12,061 nucleotides of DNA from JAIUZI01 sp041594355 (GCA_041594355.1 JBFHMM010000110.1:1-12061); one strand, 5' to 3'. Shown: positions 1 to 6,357, counted from the stretch's first letter. Numbers and translations are program-made. The notes: generated by a model from the sequence alone, not told the origin.

Positions 1-211
1 GCATGCAGCCAACCAGCGGTGAAGCCTTCCCAAAGCGCCCGGCCTTGAACTTGAGACGCGACCATCCTGTCACGCCTTTGGCGTTCTCGGGATATTCGTG
101 TCACGATATGAGCCAGGTAAAAGGCCTGACGCTGTGGCGCGGGGGCTATTGCCTGCCAGCTCCACGCCGAATTTGCCCCGATCGAGGGTCTTTTTAACTA
201 CGCCGCCGATG
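1..211. other. Unassigned left flank
   Basis: I see no gene I can support here. All six reading frames were considered. The open stretches are short, carry no recognisable family motif, and none has a convincing ribosome binding site. The stretch ends where sequence resembling an insertion-sequence end begins. It may be a remnant of older coding DNA, but nothing in it identifies which. Confidence 0.5.
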
Positions 212-265
212 AACTCTGTTGCACAAATCGGGCAACGACCGAGGCCCCCCTTACCCCGGACAGAC
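212..265. mobile_element. Probable outer end of an IS5-family element
   Basis: The stretch between the transposase stop codon and the unassigned flank begins around TCTGTTGCACAAATCGG (215-231). I recognise this as resembling terminal sequence of IS5-type elements found in alphaproteobacteria. That is recall, not a search. I cannot find a matching inverted copy near 985-1020, where the opposite end should lie, so either that end is lost or this assignment is wrong. Confidence 0.35.
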
Positions 266-960
266 TCATCCTCCGGGCTGTGTGACAGCTATGCCGGGAG
301 TGGTGTGACGGTTGAGTGCTGCGACGCGGATTTGGATTTCCGCGGCCTGCCGGCCGAAGTCTCGCACCATGAGCGATTGACCCATCAATTTCACGCAATG
401 CATCCCGGTCTCGACGCGGCTTCGCCGGTGATGTCCGCTCCATCCATTGCCCGGCAGGCGCATCCGCAGGATGCGGCCGAGAGGGGGCAACATTGCTGGA
501 GGTGACCTCGACCGCCCGCACCTCCGGCGTATCTGCGTCGGTCCCGATATGTATCCTGCGCCAAATCCGGCGCTTGGGGCCGCCTTGGGGCCGCCATGCT
601 TGCGGGCGTTCCATTCCCCCTCAGACTTGAAACCGGTGCTATCCACAAGGAGATTCTGCGGGCCGGTTCCACCGCGATACGGCACAGGGTGCTGAAATCA
701 GGAACAGCCCAGTCCGGCCCGACAAGTTGGGACAGGCTTCCGACGAAACCCGCGGTTTGCCGCAGTGGCACGCCAAACATGACGTTCAGGGTCAGACAGC
801 TCTGGATGGCCTCATACCTGAACTCCCGCCGTCGGCCCCGCTTACCAGTCGGCGGCGGGATCCAAACCATATCCGCGTCAAGCCAGATTGAAACCGGACC
901 GCGTTGTTTCAGGGCTGCGTTATATAAAGGCCGGTTCCTTGCCTGGTCGTTCGCAGGGGG
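266..960 (-). pseudogene. IS5-family DDE transposase remnant, frameshifted and internally deleted
   Basis: Read on the minus strand, pieces of one IS5-family transposase follow in the correct order but in different frames. The N-terminal piece (about 948-690) runs through PTGKRGRR and a WAVPDFSTL motif. A frame change near 685 drops about ten residues normally found before PYRGG. The next piece contains LLVDSTG, with the first catalytic Asp, and EWNARKHGG. A second frame change near 600 leads into RRIWRRIHIG and AVEVTSSNV (to about 490). The sequence then jumps to the C-terminal piece with HHRRSRVE, holding the catalytic Glu, and ends at the stop at 266-268. Roughly 70-80 residues around the second catalytic Asp (usually VTADGAYDT) are missing. 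No intact start codon is visible. It cannot encode an active transposase. Family assignment is confident; the exact right-hand limit is not. Confidence 0.85.
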
Positions 961-984
961 CCAACCGCTTAAGCCTGCCAGCTA

Positions 985-1019
985 TCACGCTGGATTCACG
1001 AGGGGAATCCCCAGCGTGA
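985..1019. repeat. Hairpin-forming inverted repeat
   Basis: TCACGCTGG (985-993) and CCAGCGTGA (1011-1019) are perfect 9-base inverted arms. The 17-base centre can add three more pairs after a two-base bulge. The repeat sits just upstream of the transposase N-terminus and just before the unexplained coding stretch. It may mark the subterminal region of the element or its junction with old host DNA. It has no T-run, so it is not an intrinsic terminator. Confidence 0.6.
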
Positions 1020-1216
1020 GTTATGGAACAAGGCCGTGGAGCGGTGAAGGGCCGTTCCACCTGCCGGTTCGGAACAAGATGAAGAGGGGCTATATCCTGG
1101 CCGAACTTCGTGCCGGCAATCCCAACCCCTATTGGTTGACGGCGCGGGTGCGTTACAGGTGCGGCAGCGCGGTTGCGGTGTCCAATACGGTTTCCGGCAA
1201 GCTGGTCGTCAAGTGA
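1019..1216 (+). pseudogene. Possible C-terminal fragment of an unrecognised protein
   Basis: An open frame ends with the TGA at 1214-1216. The part after the transposase remnant reads like real protein: aromatic and Gly/Pro-rich (PWSGEGPF, AGNPNPYW), followed by alternating residues resembling beta strands (ARVRYRCG, NTVSGKLVVK). An in-frame ATG at 1079 would give only 45 residues and has no clear ribosome binding site. The frame also runs back through the antisense of the transposase, so its true beginning is unknown. I do not recognise the family. The best reading is the tail of a gene truncated when the insertion element arrived or decayed. Chance openness in GC-rich DNA is the alternative. 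Confidence 0.3.
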
Positions 1217-1283
1217 GCGCGGGCCTGTACCGGGGCGGGCGGGCGGCGGCGCAAGCGGATCGCGCATGGTGTGAAACTTTCCC

Positions 1284-1311
1284 TTGCCCCCCGCAGACTG
1301 ACCCCTTATAG
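1284..1311 (+). promoter_or_regulatory. Candidate promoter for the rpmC-rpmD unit
   Basis: TTGCCC (1284-1289) and TTATAG (1306-1311) are separated by 16 bases, resembling a housekeeping sigma -35/-10 pair. It lies about 120 bases upstream of rpmC, in a gap without a gene. In the classical arrangement rpmC directly follows rplP and needs no promoter of its own; here rplP is not adjacent, which makes a local promoter plausible. The match is imperfect. Confidence 0.45.
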
Positions 1312-1430
1312 AACGGCATCCTGCGATCGCCCGGCCCAGGACGGGGGATTCGCATGTCTGTCATTCATCCACCAGGTCAAAGGTGACCCGGCCACGGGGC
1401 CTTCTGGTGTTTTGAGAAAAGGAAGAGGCG

Positions 1431-1637
1431 ATGAACGCCAACGAACTGCGTGATAAAACGCCGGATCAGCTCCGTGAGGAACTGGCCAATCTGAAAAAAG
1501 AAAGCTTCAACCTGCGCTTCCAGCAGGCCACCGGCCAGATGGAAAATACCGCCGGTATCAAGGCGGCCCGCCGCAACGCGGCCCGTGTGAAGACGATTCT
1601 GAACGAAAAGGCCGCGCAAGCGGCATCGGAGGCTTAA
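1431..1637 (+). CDS. rpmC: 50S ribosomal protein L29
   Basis: L29 is a small helical protein of the large subunit, near the nascent-chain exit. The 68-residue product has the family form: an N-terminal helix (NELRDKTPDQLREELANLKKE), then the signature NLRFQQATGQMENT around residues 26-40, and a basic C-terminal helix (ARRNAARVKTILNE). The length is normal. The ATG follows GGAAGAGG at a suitable distance. rpsQ begins only four bases after the stop, so the two are co-transcribed. In most bacteria rplP lies immediately upstream; here it does not, and about 210 non-coding bases plus insertion-element debris precede the gene. Confidence 0.97.
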   Translation: MNANELRDKTPDQLREELANLKKESFNLRFQQATGQMENTAGIKAARRNAARVKTILNEKAAQAASEA

Positions 1638-1641
1638 TCCC

Positions 1642-1872
1642 ATGCCCAAGCGTATCCTGCAAGGCACCGTGACCAGCGACGCCAACGCCCAAACCGTGAC
1701 CGTTTCGGTGGAGCGCCGCTTTACGCATCCGGTTCTGAAGAAGACCATCCGTAAGTCCAAGAAGTACCGGGCGCACGATGAGAATAACGCGTACAAGGTG
1801 GGCGACAGCGTGCGCATCATCGAATGTGCGCCCAAGTCCAAGACCAAACGTTGGGAGGTGCTGGAGGCGTAA
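1642..1872 (+). CDS. rpsQ: 30S ribosomal protein S17
   Basis: S17 is a primary 16S rRNA-binding protein of OB-fold type in the small subunit body. The 76-residue product begins MPKRILQGTVTSDANAQTV. It has the conserved core VERRFTHPVLKKTIRKSKKY (about residues 25-44), then AHDENN and the VGDSVRIIE strand (about 53-61), and ends with KRWEVLEA. Length and order match the family. It is coupled tightly to rpmC upstream and followed by a 79-base gap before rplN, the widest gap in this part of the operon. No terminator is visible in that gap, so transcription probably continues. Confidence 0.97.
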   Translation: MPKRILQGTVTSDANAQTVTVSVERRFTHPVLKKTIRKSKKYRAHDENNAYKVGDSVRIIECAPKSKTKRWEVLEA

Positions 1873-1951
1873 GCCGCCAGAGCTTTTCGGCATTATTCGA
1901 AACCCTGGGGACAAGGCAGTGCATCGCCCCCCATAGGTCGGGAGAAACCAA

Positions 1952-2320
1952 ATGATCCAGATGCAGACCAACCTGGATGTTGCTGACAACAGCGGCGCGC
2001 GCCGTGTTCAGTGCATCAAGGTGCTGGGTGGTTCCAAGCGTAAATACGCGTCCGTGGGCGACATCATCGTCGTCTCGGTCAAGGAAGCCATCCCGCGCGG
2101 CCGTGTGAAAAAGGGCGACGTTCGCAAGGCTGTCGTTGTTCGCACCGCCAAGGAAGTGCGCCGTGACGACGGCACCGCGATCCGTTTCGATCGCAACGCG
2201 GCCGTCATCCTGAACAACAACATGGAGCCGATCGGCACCCGTATCTTTGGGCCGGTCGTGCGCGAGCTGCGCGCCAAGAACTTCATGAAAATCATCTCGC
2301 TTGCTCCGGAGGTGCTGTAA
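1952..2320 (+). CDS. rplN: 50S ribosomal protein L14
   Basis: L14 sits at the subunit interface of the large subunit and contacts L19 and 16S rRNA in the 70S ribosome. The 122-residue product has the standard length. It opens with MIQMQTNLDVADNSGARRVQ, continues with IKVLGGSKRKYASVGDIIVVSVKEA, and ends with the conserved RELRAKNFMKIISLAPEVL. The ATG is preceded by a GGGAGAAA ribosome binding site. In the classical arrangement this is the first gene of the spc operon. Its TAA stop overlaps the ATG of rplX by one base, so translation of the two is probably coupled. Confidence 0.97.
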   Translation: MIQMQTNLDVADNSGARRVQCIKVLGGSKRKYASVGDIIVVSVKEAIPRGRVKKGDVRKAVVVRTAKEVRRDDGTAIRFDRNAAVILNNNMEPIGTRIFGPVVRELRAKNFMKIISLAPEVL

Positions 2321-2631
2321 TGGCTGCGAAACTCCGCAAAGGCGACAAGGTCGTCGTGCTGGCCGGTAAGGACAAGGGCAAGGAAGGCACCATTTCTTCC
2401 GTTGACCCGAAAGCCGGCAAGGCCGTTGTCGATGGCCTGAACATCGCCATCCGTCACGTCCGCCAGAGCCAGAACGAACAGGGCGGCCGCATCCCCAAGG
2501 CGCTGCCGATCGACCTGTCGAACCTGGCCTATGTCGATGCAAACGGCAAACCCACCCGCGTCGGCTTTCGCATGGAAGGCGACAAGAAGGTGCGTTTCGC
2601 CAAGACCACGGGGGACGTGATCGATGCTTGA
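2320..2631 (+). CDS. rplX: 50S ribosomal protein L24
   Basis: L24 initiates assembly of the large subunit by binding the 5' domain of 23S rRNA. The 103-residue product has an N-terminal KOW motif (LRKGDKVVVLAGKDKGKEG, about residues 5-23). This is followed by GLNIAIRHVRQSQNEQGGR and the conserved C-terminal strand region ending in a TTGDVIDA tail. The start overlaps the rplN stop by one base, and the gene's last eight bases overlap rplE. Both overlaps indicate translational coupling. Confidence 0.97.
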   Translation: MAAKLRKGDKVVVLAGKDKGKEGTISSVDPKAGKAVVDGLNIAIRHVRQSQNEQGGRIPKALPIDLSNLAYVDANGKPTRVGFRMEGDKKVRFAKTTGDVIDA

Positions 2632-3187
2632 TGCTGCAACCTATACGCCGCGCCTGAAGACTCTCTACAAGGACAGCATCCGCGCTGCCATGAAAGAGGA
2701 ATTCGGCTACAAGAACGACATGCAGATCCCGCGTCTTGAAAAGATCGTTCTGAACATTGGCTGTGGCGCCGAGGCCGTGAAGGATTCCAAGAAGGCCAAG
2801 TCGGCCCAGGAAGACCTGACCGCTATCGCCGGCCAGAAGGCCTTGACCACCAAGGCCAAGAAATCCATCGCCGGTTTCCGCGTCCGCGAGGACATGCCGC
2901 TGGGTGCGAAAGTGACCCTGCGCGGCGACCGGATGTATGAATTCCTCGACCGCCTGATCACTGTTGCAATGCCCCGTATCCGCGACTTTCGCGGCGTGTC
3001 GGGCAAATCTTTCGACGGCCGCGGCAACTATGCCATGGGTCTGAAAGAGCACATCGTGTTCCCGGAAATCGATTTCGACAAGGTCGACGAAACCTGGGGC
3101 ATGGACATCGTGATCGCCACTACGGCGGGCACCGACGCTGAAGCCAAGGCGCTGTTGAAGCATTTCAACATGCCGTTCAACAGCTAA
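2624..3187 (+). CDS. rplE: 50S ribosomal protein L5
   Basis: L5 binds 5S rRNA and forms part of the central protuberance, contacting the P-site tRNA. The 187-residue product shows IPRLEKIVLNIGCG (about residues 35-48), then QKALTTKAKKSIAGFRVRE, MPLGAKVTLRGDRMYEFLDRLI and the family core PRIRDFRGVSGKSFDGRGNY. It ends KALLKHFNMPFNS. The ATG at 2624 lies inside the end of rplX, and the ribosome binding site (GGGGGA, about 2611-2616) is also within rplX. No later in-frame start keeps the conserved N-terminal YTPRL region. Confidence 0.97.
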   Translation: MLDAATYTPRLKTLYKDSIRAAMKEEFGYKNDMQIPRLEKIVLNIGCGAEAVKDSKKAKSAQEDLTAIAGQKALTTKAKKSIAGFRVREDMPLGAKVTLRGDRMYEFLDRLITVAMPRIRDFRGVSGKSFDGRGNYAMGLKEHIVFPEIDFDKVDETWGMDIVIATTAGTDAEAKALLKHFNMPFNS

Positions 3188-3205
3188 GCCTGGGAGAGAT
3201 ATTTC

Positions 3206-3511
3206 ATGGCTAAGAAAAGCATGATCGAACGCGAGAAGAAGCGCGAGCGTCTGGTGGCCAAATACGCCGCAAAGCGCGCCGAGCTGAAAGAAATCGCGAA
3301 TGACGAAAGCCGCCCGATGGAAGAGCGTTTCAAAGCGCGTCTGAAACTGGCGAAACTGCCGCGCAACAGCTCGGCAACCCGTCTGCACAACCGGTGCCAG
3401 CTGACCGGCCGTCCGCACGCTTATTATCGTAAGCTGAAGGTCAGCCGGATCGCGCTGCGGGAACTGGGCTCGAACGGCCAGATCCCCGGTCTGGTCAAGT
3501 CGAGCTGGTAA
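3206..3511 (+). CDS. rpsN: 30S ribosomal protein S14, zinc-free form
   Basis: S14 is a small-subunit head protein needed late in 30S assembly. The product is 101 residues, the long form, and has no CxxC pairs. It is therefore the zinc-independent type. Residues 1-45 are very basic and helical (MIEREKKRERLVAKYAAKRAELKE in part). The C-terminal signature NRCQLTGRPHAYYRKLKVSR, followed by LRELGSNGQIPGLVKSSW, is clear. The TAA stop overlaps the ribosome binding site of rpsH. Confidence 0.97.
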   Translation: MAKKSMIEREKKRERLVAKYAAKRAELKEIANDESRPMEERFKARLKLAKLPRNSSATRLHNRCQLTGRPHAYYRKLKVSRIALRELGSNGQIPGLVKSSW

Positions 3512-3524
3512 GGAGGGTACATAG

Positions 3525-3917
3525 ATGAACGATCCTATCGCAGATATGCTGACCCGCATCCGTAACTCTCAGCTGCGCGGCAAATCCACCGTCATGACCC
3601 CGGCGTCCAAGCTGCGGGCGTGGGTTCTGGATGTGCTCGCCGACGAGGGCTACATCCGGGGGTACGAGAAAACCACCGGTGCCGACGGCCACCCGGCTCT
3701 CGAGATCAGCCTCAAATACTACGAGGGCGAACCTGTTATTCGCGAACTGAAGCGGGTGTCGAAGCCCGGTCGTCGCGTGTACATGGGCGTCAAGGACATC
3801 CCCTCGGTCCGTCAGGGCCTGGGCGTGTCGATTGTCTCCACCCCCAAGGGTGTGATGTCGGACGCAAACGCACGCAGCCAAAACGTTGGCGGCGAAGTGC
3901 TTTGCACCGTCTTCTAA
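3525..3917 (+). CDS. rpsH: 30S ribosomal protein S8
   Basis: S8 binds the central domain of 16S rRNA. In E. coli it also represses the spc operon by binding mRNA near the rplE start. The 130-residue product starts MNDPIADMLTRIRNSQLRGK and has the usual VLDVLADEGYIRGYE region. It then has VSKPGRRVY (about residues 78-86) and ends with GGEVLCTVF, the typical S8 finish. AAGGAGGG eight bases upstream gives a strong start. I could not identify by eye an S8-binding mRNA site like that of E. coli near rplE, so regulation is unproven. Confidence 0.97.
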   Translation: MNDPIADMLTRIRNSQLRGKSTVMTPASKLRAWVLDVLADEGYIRGYEKTTGADGHPALEISLKYYEGEPVIRELKRVSKPGRRVYMGVKDIPSVRQGLGVSIVSTPKGVMSDANARSQNVGGEVLCTVF

Positions 3918-3923
3918 GGAGGT
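3915..3923 (+). promoter_or_regulatory. Full-consensus Shine-Dalgarno of rplF
   Basis: TAAGGAGGT matches the 16S rRNA anti-Shine-Dalgarno along its whole length and contains the rpsH stop codon (3915-3917). The rplF ATG follows five bases after it. A ribosome finishing rpsH therefore ends on the rplF landing site, which favours re-initiation and equal output of S8 and L6. Confidence 0.8.
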
Positions 3924-3928
3924 AACCG

Positions 3929-4462
3929 ATGTCTCGTATTGGTAAGAAACCGGTCGACCTGCCCAGCGGCGTCACCGCAACCGTGTCCGGCCAGACCGTG
4001 GAAGTGAAGGGACCGAAAGGGACCCGCAGCTTCAGCGCAACCGACGATGTGACCATCGCTGTCGAAGACAACGTGATCACCGTTACGCCGCGCGGCTCGT
4101 CCAAGCGTGCCCGCCAGCAGTGGGGCATGTCCCGCACCCAGATCGCCAACCTTGTCACCGGTGTCACCACCGGCTTCAAGAAAGAGCTGGAGATCCAGGG
4201 TGTCGGTTACCGTGCCCAGATGCAGGGCAACACGCTGAAACTGAACCTCGGCCTGAGCCACGACGTTGATTACATCGCCCCCGAAGGCGTGACGATCTCC
4301 GCTCCGAAACAGACCGAGATCGTGGTCGAAGGCATCAACGAGCAACTCGTTGGCCAGGTCGCCGCGAACATCCGCGAGTGGCGCAAGCCCGAGCCGTACA
4401 AAGGCAAGGGCATTCGCTACAAGGGTGAGTTTATCTTCCGCAAGGAAGGCAAGAAGAAGTAA
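3929..4462 (+). CDS. rplF: 50S ribosomal protein L6
   Basis: L6 lies near the factor-binding region at the base of the L7/L12 stalk in the large subunit. The 177-residue product has two duplicated alpha/beta domains. The first opens MSRIGKKPVDLPSGV and holds VEVKGPKGT. The second includes the conserved GVGYRAQMQGNTLKLNLGLSH (in part; about residues 90-110). The C-terminal signature RKPEPYKGKGIRYKGE is intact. Length and motifs are normal. Neighbours rpsH and rplR are 11 bases away on each side. Confidence 0.97.
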   Translation: MSRIGKKPVDLPSGVTATVSGQTVEVKGPKGTRSFSATDDVTIAVEDNVITVTPRGSSKRARQQWGMSRTQIANLVTGVTTGFKKELEIQGVGYRAQMQGNTLKLNLGLSHDVDYIAPEGVTISAPKQTEIVVEGINEQLVGQVAANIREWRKPEPYKGKGIRYKGEFIFRKEGKKK

Positions 4463-4473
4463 GGACCAGCACA

Positions 4474-4833
4474 ATGGCAAACAGCAAAAGAACCCTGTTT
4501 CTGAAGCGCCGCCTGCGCGTCCGGAACAAACTTCGCAAGGTCAACGCCGGCCGCATGCGGCTCAGCGTGCACCGTTCGAACAAGAACATCAGCGTTCAGC
4601 TGATCGACGACGTCAACGGTGTGACCCTGGCAGCGGCCTCGTCGCTGGAAAAAGATCTCGGTGTTGTTGGAAAGAACAACATAGACGCAGCTTCCAAGGT
4701 GGGCGCGGCCATTGCCGAGCGTGCCAAGAAAGCAGGCGTCGAAGAGGCCTATTTCGACCGTGGCGGCTTCCTCTATCACGGCAAGGTCAAGGCGCTCGCC
4801 GACGCCGCGCGTGAGGGCGGTCTGAAACTGTGA
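4474..4833 (+). CDS. rplR: 50S ribosomal protein L18
   Basis: L18 binds 5S rRNA together with L5 and anchors it in the central protuberance. The 119-residue product has the basic N-terminus (LFLKRRLRVRNKLRKVN), the RLSVHRSNKNISVQLID strand (about residues 29-45), a helix with AAAIAERAKKAGVEE, and the C-terminal FDRGGFLYHGKVKALADAAREGGL. It ends in KL and has the normal length. The ribosome binding site AAGGA overlaps the rplF stop. Downstream it is separated from rpsE by 181 structured non-coding bases, which is unusual inside this operon. Confidence 0.97.
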   Translation: MANSKRTLFLKRRLRVRNKLRKVNAGRMRLSVHRSNKNISVQLIDDVNGVTLAAASSLEKDLGVVGKNNIDAASKVGAAIAERAKKAGVEEAYFDRGGFLYHGKVKALADAAREGGLKL

Positions 4834-4836
4834 TCG

Positions 4837-4864
4837 GTAGGGTGGGGGTGAAACCCCACCCTAC
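4837..4864. repeat. Perfect 11-bp palindromic hairpin repeat, copy 1
   Basis: GTAGGGTGGGG (4837-4847) and CCCCACCCTAC (4854-4864) are exact inverted arms around GTGAAA. It starts three bases after the rplR stop. It resembles a short GTAGGGTGGG...CCCACCCTAC intergenic repeat that I recall as scattered in Rhodobacteraceae genomes; that link is memory, not a search. There is no T-run, so it is not a standard intrinsic terminator. In mRNA it would form a stable hairpin that could protect or separate the upstream message. Confidence 0.8.
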
Positions 4865-4870
4865 AACATC

Positions 4871-4893
4871 GCGTCGGGTGGGCTTTCACCCCG
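4871..4893. repeat. Diverged second copy of the hairpin repeat
   Basis: CGTCGGGTGGGCTTTCACCCCG follows copy 1 after an eight-base gap and resembles half of the same repeat. GGGTG (4876-4880) pairs with CACCC (4887-4891). It reads like the repeat in the opposite sense, with GGGCTTTCACCC in place of GGGGTGAAACCCC. Two neighbouring, unequally decayed copies suggest duplication or a two-part element. Confidence 0.5.
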
Positions 4894-4913
4894 CCGCGCG
4901 GGAACCAAGGCGA

Positions 4914-4958
4914 AGGCGGGCAGGCCCGCCTCGATGATCGGGGCCCCGCACCTGCGGG
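4914..4958. repeat. Two further tight inverted repeats before rpsE
   Basis: AGGCGGGC (4914-4921) and GCCCGCCT (4924-4931) form exact 8-base arms. CCCGCA (4945-4950) and TGCGGG (4953-4958) form exact 6-base arms. Both have two-base centres. With the two hairpins upstream they make four inverted repeats in about 120 bases. Nothing in the stretch looks coding on either strand. Confidence 0.6.
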
Positions 4959-5014
4959 ACACTGCGATCGAGACAATCGGCGCCAGACGCGCCACCAGAT
5001 AAAGGAATGCCAGC

Positions 5015-5593
5015 ATGGCAGAACGTGAAAACCGCCGCGGCAACCGTCGCGACCGTGAGGAAACGCCGGAATTCGCCGATCGCTTGGTTGCGATCAACCG
5101 GGTTTCAAAAACCGTCAAGGGCGGTAAGCGCTTTGGCTTTGCCGCGCTCGTCGTTGTCGGCGACCAGAAAGGCCGCGTCGGCTTTGGCAAGGGCAAGGCC
5201 AAGGAAGTGCCCGAGGCGATCCGCAAGGCGACGGAACAGGCCAAGCGTCAAATGATCCGCGTGCAGCTGCGCGAGGGCCGGACCCTGCACCACGACATCG
5301 AGGGCCGTCACGGCGCCGGTAAAGTGGTCATGCGCACCGCGCCGGAAGGGACCGGGATCATCGCCGGTGGTCCGATGCGTGCCGTCTTCGAGATGCTCGG
5401 CGTCAAGGACGTGGTGTCCAAGTCGATAGGCTCGCAGAACCCGTACAATATGATCCGCGCCACCATCAACGGGCTGACCAAGGAACAGTCGCCTCGCTCG
5501 GTGGCCCAGCGTCGTGGCAAGAAAGTGGCCGACATCCTGCCCAAGCGGGACGAAGCCCCTGCCGCATCGGTCCAAGTGGTCGAAGAAGCGTAA
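5015..5593 (+). CDS. rpsE: 30S ribosomal protein S5
   Basis: S5 takes part in decoding accuracy and in unwinding mRNA at the entry site of the small subunit. The 192-residue product has an N-terminal charged extension (MAERENRRGNRRDREET). The S5 double-stranded-RNA-binding-like domain follows: VAINRVSKTVKGGKRFGF, then VGDQKGRVGFGKGKAKEV (about residues 28-66). The C-terminal domain has RTAPEGTGIIAGGPMRAVFE and SKSIGSQNPYNMIRAT. It is longer than the 167-residue E. coli protein at both ends, as I recall is usual in this group. AAGGA lies about ten bases before the ATG. An out-of-frame ATG at 5007 is ignored. The 181-base upstream insert makes coupling to rplR unlikely. Confidence 0.97.
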   Translation: MAERENRRGNRRDREETPEFADRLVAINRVSKTVKGGKRFGFAALVVVGDQKGRVGFGKGKAKEVPEAIRKATEQAKRQMIRVQLREGRTLHHDIEGRHGAGKVVMRTAPEGTGIIAGGPMRAVFEMLGVKDVVSKSIGSQNPYNMIRATINGLTKEQSPRSVAQRRGKKVADILPKRDEAPAASVQVVEEA

Positions 5594-5605
5594 GGAGACG
5601 CACCC

Positions 5606-5794
5606 ATGGCAAAAACCATCGTCGTCAAGCAGATCGGCTCCCCGATCCGCCGCCCCGCCAAACAGCGCGCCACGCTGATCGGCCTGGGCCTGAACAAGAT
5701 GCACAAGACCCGCGAGCTTGAGGATACCCCCTCGATCCGTGGCATGGTGGCCTCGATCCCGCACATGGTCGAGATCATCGAAGAGCGCGACTGA
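5606..5794 (+). CDS. rpmD: 50S ribosomal protein L30
   Basis: L30 is a small large-subunit protein, absent from some bacterial lineages. The 62-residue product begins MAKTIVVKQIGSPIRRP, has the signature ATLIGLGLNKMHKTRELEDTP (in part; residues 23-43), and ends with the helix MVEIIEER. AAGGAGA precedes the ATG. This is the last gene before a strong terminator. In the classical spc order rplO would follow directly; here two unrelated minus-strand genes intervene. Confidence 0.97.
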   Translation: MAKTIVVKQIGSPIRRPAKQRATLIGLGLNKMHKTRELEDTPSIRGMVASIPHMVEIIEERD

Positions 5795-5821
5795 CCCCGT
5801 CGCACTCTGACAAGACCTTCA

Positions 5822-5856
5822 AAACGCCTCCCGCATGCCGGGGGGCGTTTCTTTTT
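5822..5856 (+). terminator. Intrinsic terminator after rpmD, possibly bidirectional
   Basis: AAACGCCTCCCG (5822-5833) pairs along its full length with CGGGGGGCGTTT (5839-5850), with one G-T wobble and a five-base loop. It is followed by CTTTTT. It ends the rpmC-rpmD transcript. Read from the other strand the same stem is followed by a short T-run (TTTT, complement of 5821-5824), so it could also end the opposing MAPEG gene, whose stop lies 37 bases away. Confidence 0.92.
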
Positions 5857-5892
5857 GGCCCGTGTCGTGTGCCCGATACCAGGTGCCGGGCG

Positions 5893-6357
5893 TCAGAACA
5901 CCACGACCGCCAGCGTGTGCAGCGCCATGTAGATCACGATCAGCGAGCCGATGGAATAAAAGGTGGCCCGCACTTCGTGGCTCTGCGCCGTGGCATAGGC
6001 GACCGTATGGGCGGCCCGCGCCGTGACAAACCCGTACATCAGCACCTGCGCCAGCCACAGTGGCGGCGCCACCAACACAAAGATCAGCCCCGCCGCCCAG
6101 AATGCGGGGATGTTTTCCAGGTCGTTGCGGTGCATCCGCCGCGAGCGTTCGACATAGTCGTTCAGCTCCAACTGCTCGGGCGAGGGCGCCTTGTTGAACG
6201 CCCCCGGCCGCAGGTCCTCCGGGTTGACCAGCCCGGCGTTCGACTTCATCATCCGGTGCACCGTCATCCAGCCCTGTCCCATGACCTTGATCACGGTCAG
6301 GGCTACTGCGATCACATAGGTGACCAGCAGCGGGTTCTCGGTCGTCATCATTTCCAT
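5893..6357 (-). CDS. MAPEG-family membrane protein, MGST1-like
   Basis: MAPEG proteins are small integral membrane proteins that use glutathione to conjugate or reduce lipophilic substrates. The product has 154 residues, the usual size, with about four hydrophobic segments (about residues 10-27, 84-100, 101-118 and 131-152). The family signature is visible as ERSRRMHRNDLENIPAFW (70-87), matching the ERVRRAHxNDLEN motif of MGST1. It is followed by FVTARAAHTVAY (110-121) and an Arg at 130. I chose the ATG at 6357 because AAAGAGGG precedes it; the open frame extends to 6468 but that part is not membrane-like. The gene faces rpmD across a shared terminator. Its substrate and any link to ribosomes are unknown. 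Confidence 0.9.
   Translation of the reverse strand: MEMMTTENPLLVTYVIAVALTVIKVMGQGWMTVHRMMKSNAGLVNPEDLRPGAFNKAPSPEQLELNDYVERSRRMHRNDLENIPAFWAAGLIFVLVAPPLWLAQVLMYGFVTARAAHTVAYATAQSHEVRATFYSIGSLIVIYMALHTLAVVVF

Noticed and set aside
3..197. 64-codon open frame at the left edge
   Set aside because: No recognisable motif, no ribosome binding site visible at the window edge, and competing frames are equally open.
1817..3559. A 580-codon open frame on the minus strand across rpsQ to rpsN
   Set aside because: It lies antisense to six confidently identified ribosomal genes. The product has no family motif and is rich in His, Arg and Gln, as expected from antisense reading of GC-rich genes.
4837..4864. 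Palindrome after rplR as an intrinsic terminator
   Set aside because: No T-run follows on either strand, and stopping here would remove rpsE and rpmD from the operon with no clear promoter between.
4950..4961. 12-base match ACCTGCGGGACA shared with 10970-10981
   Set aside because: A match this short in GC-rich DNA is weak evidence, and the flanks do not align well. It was not treated as a repeat family.
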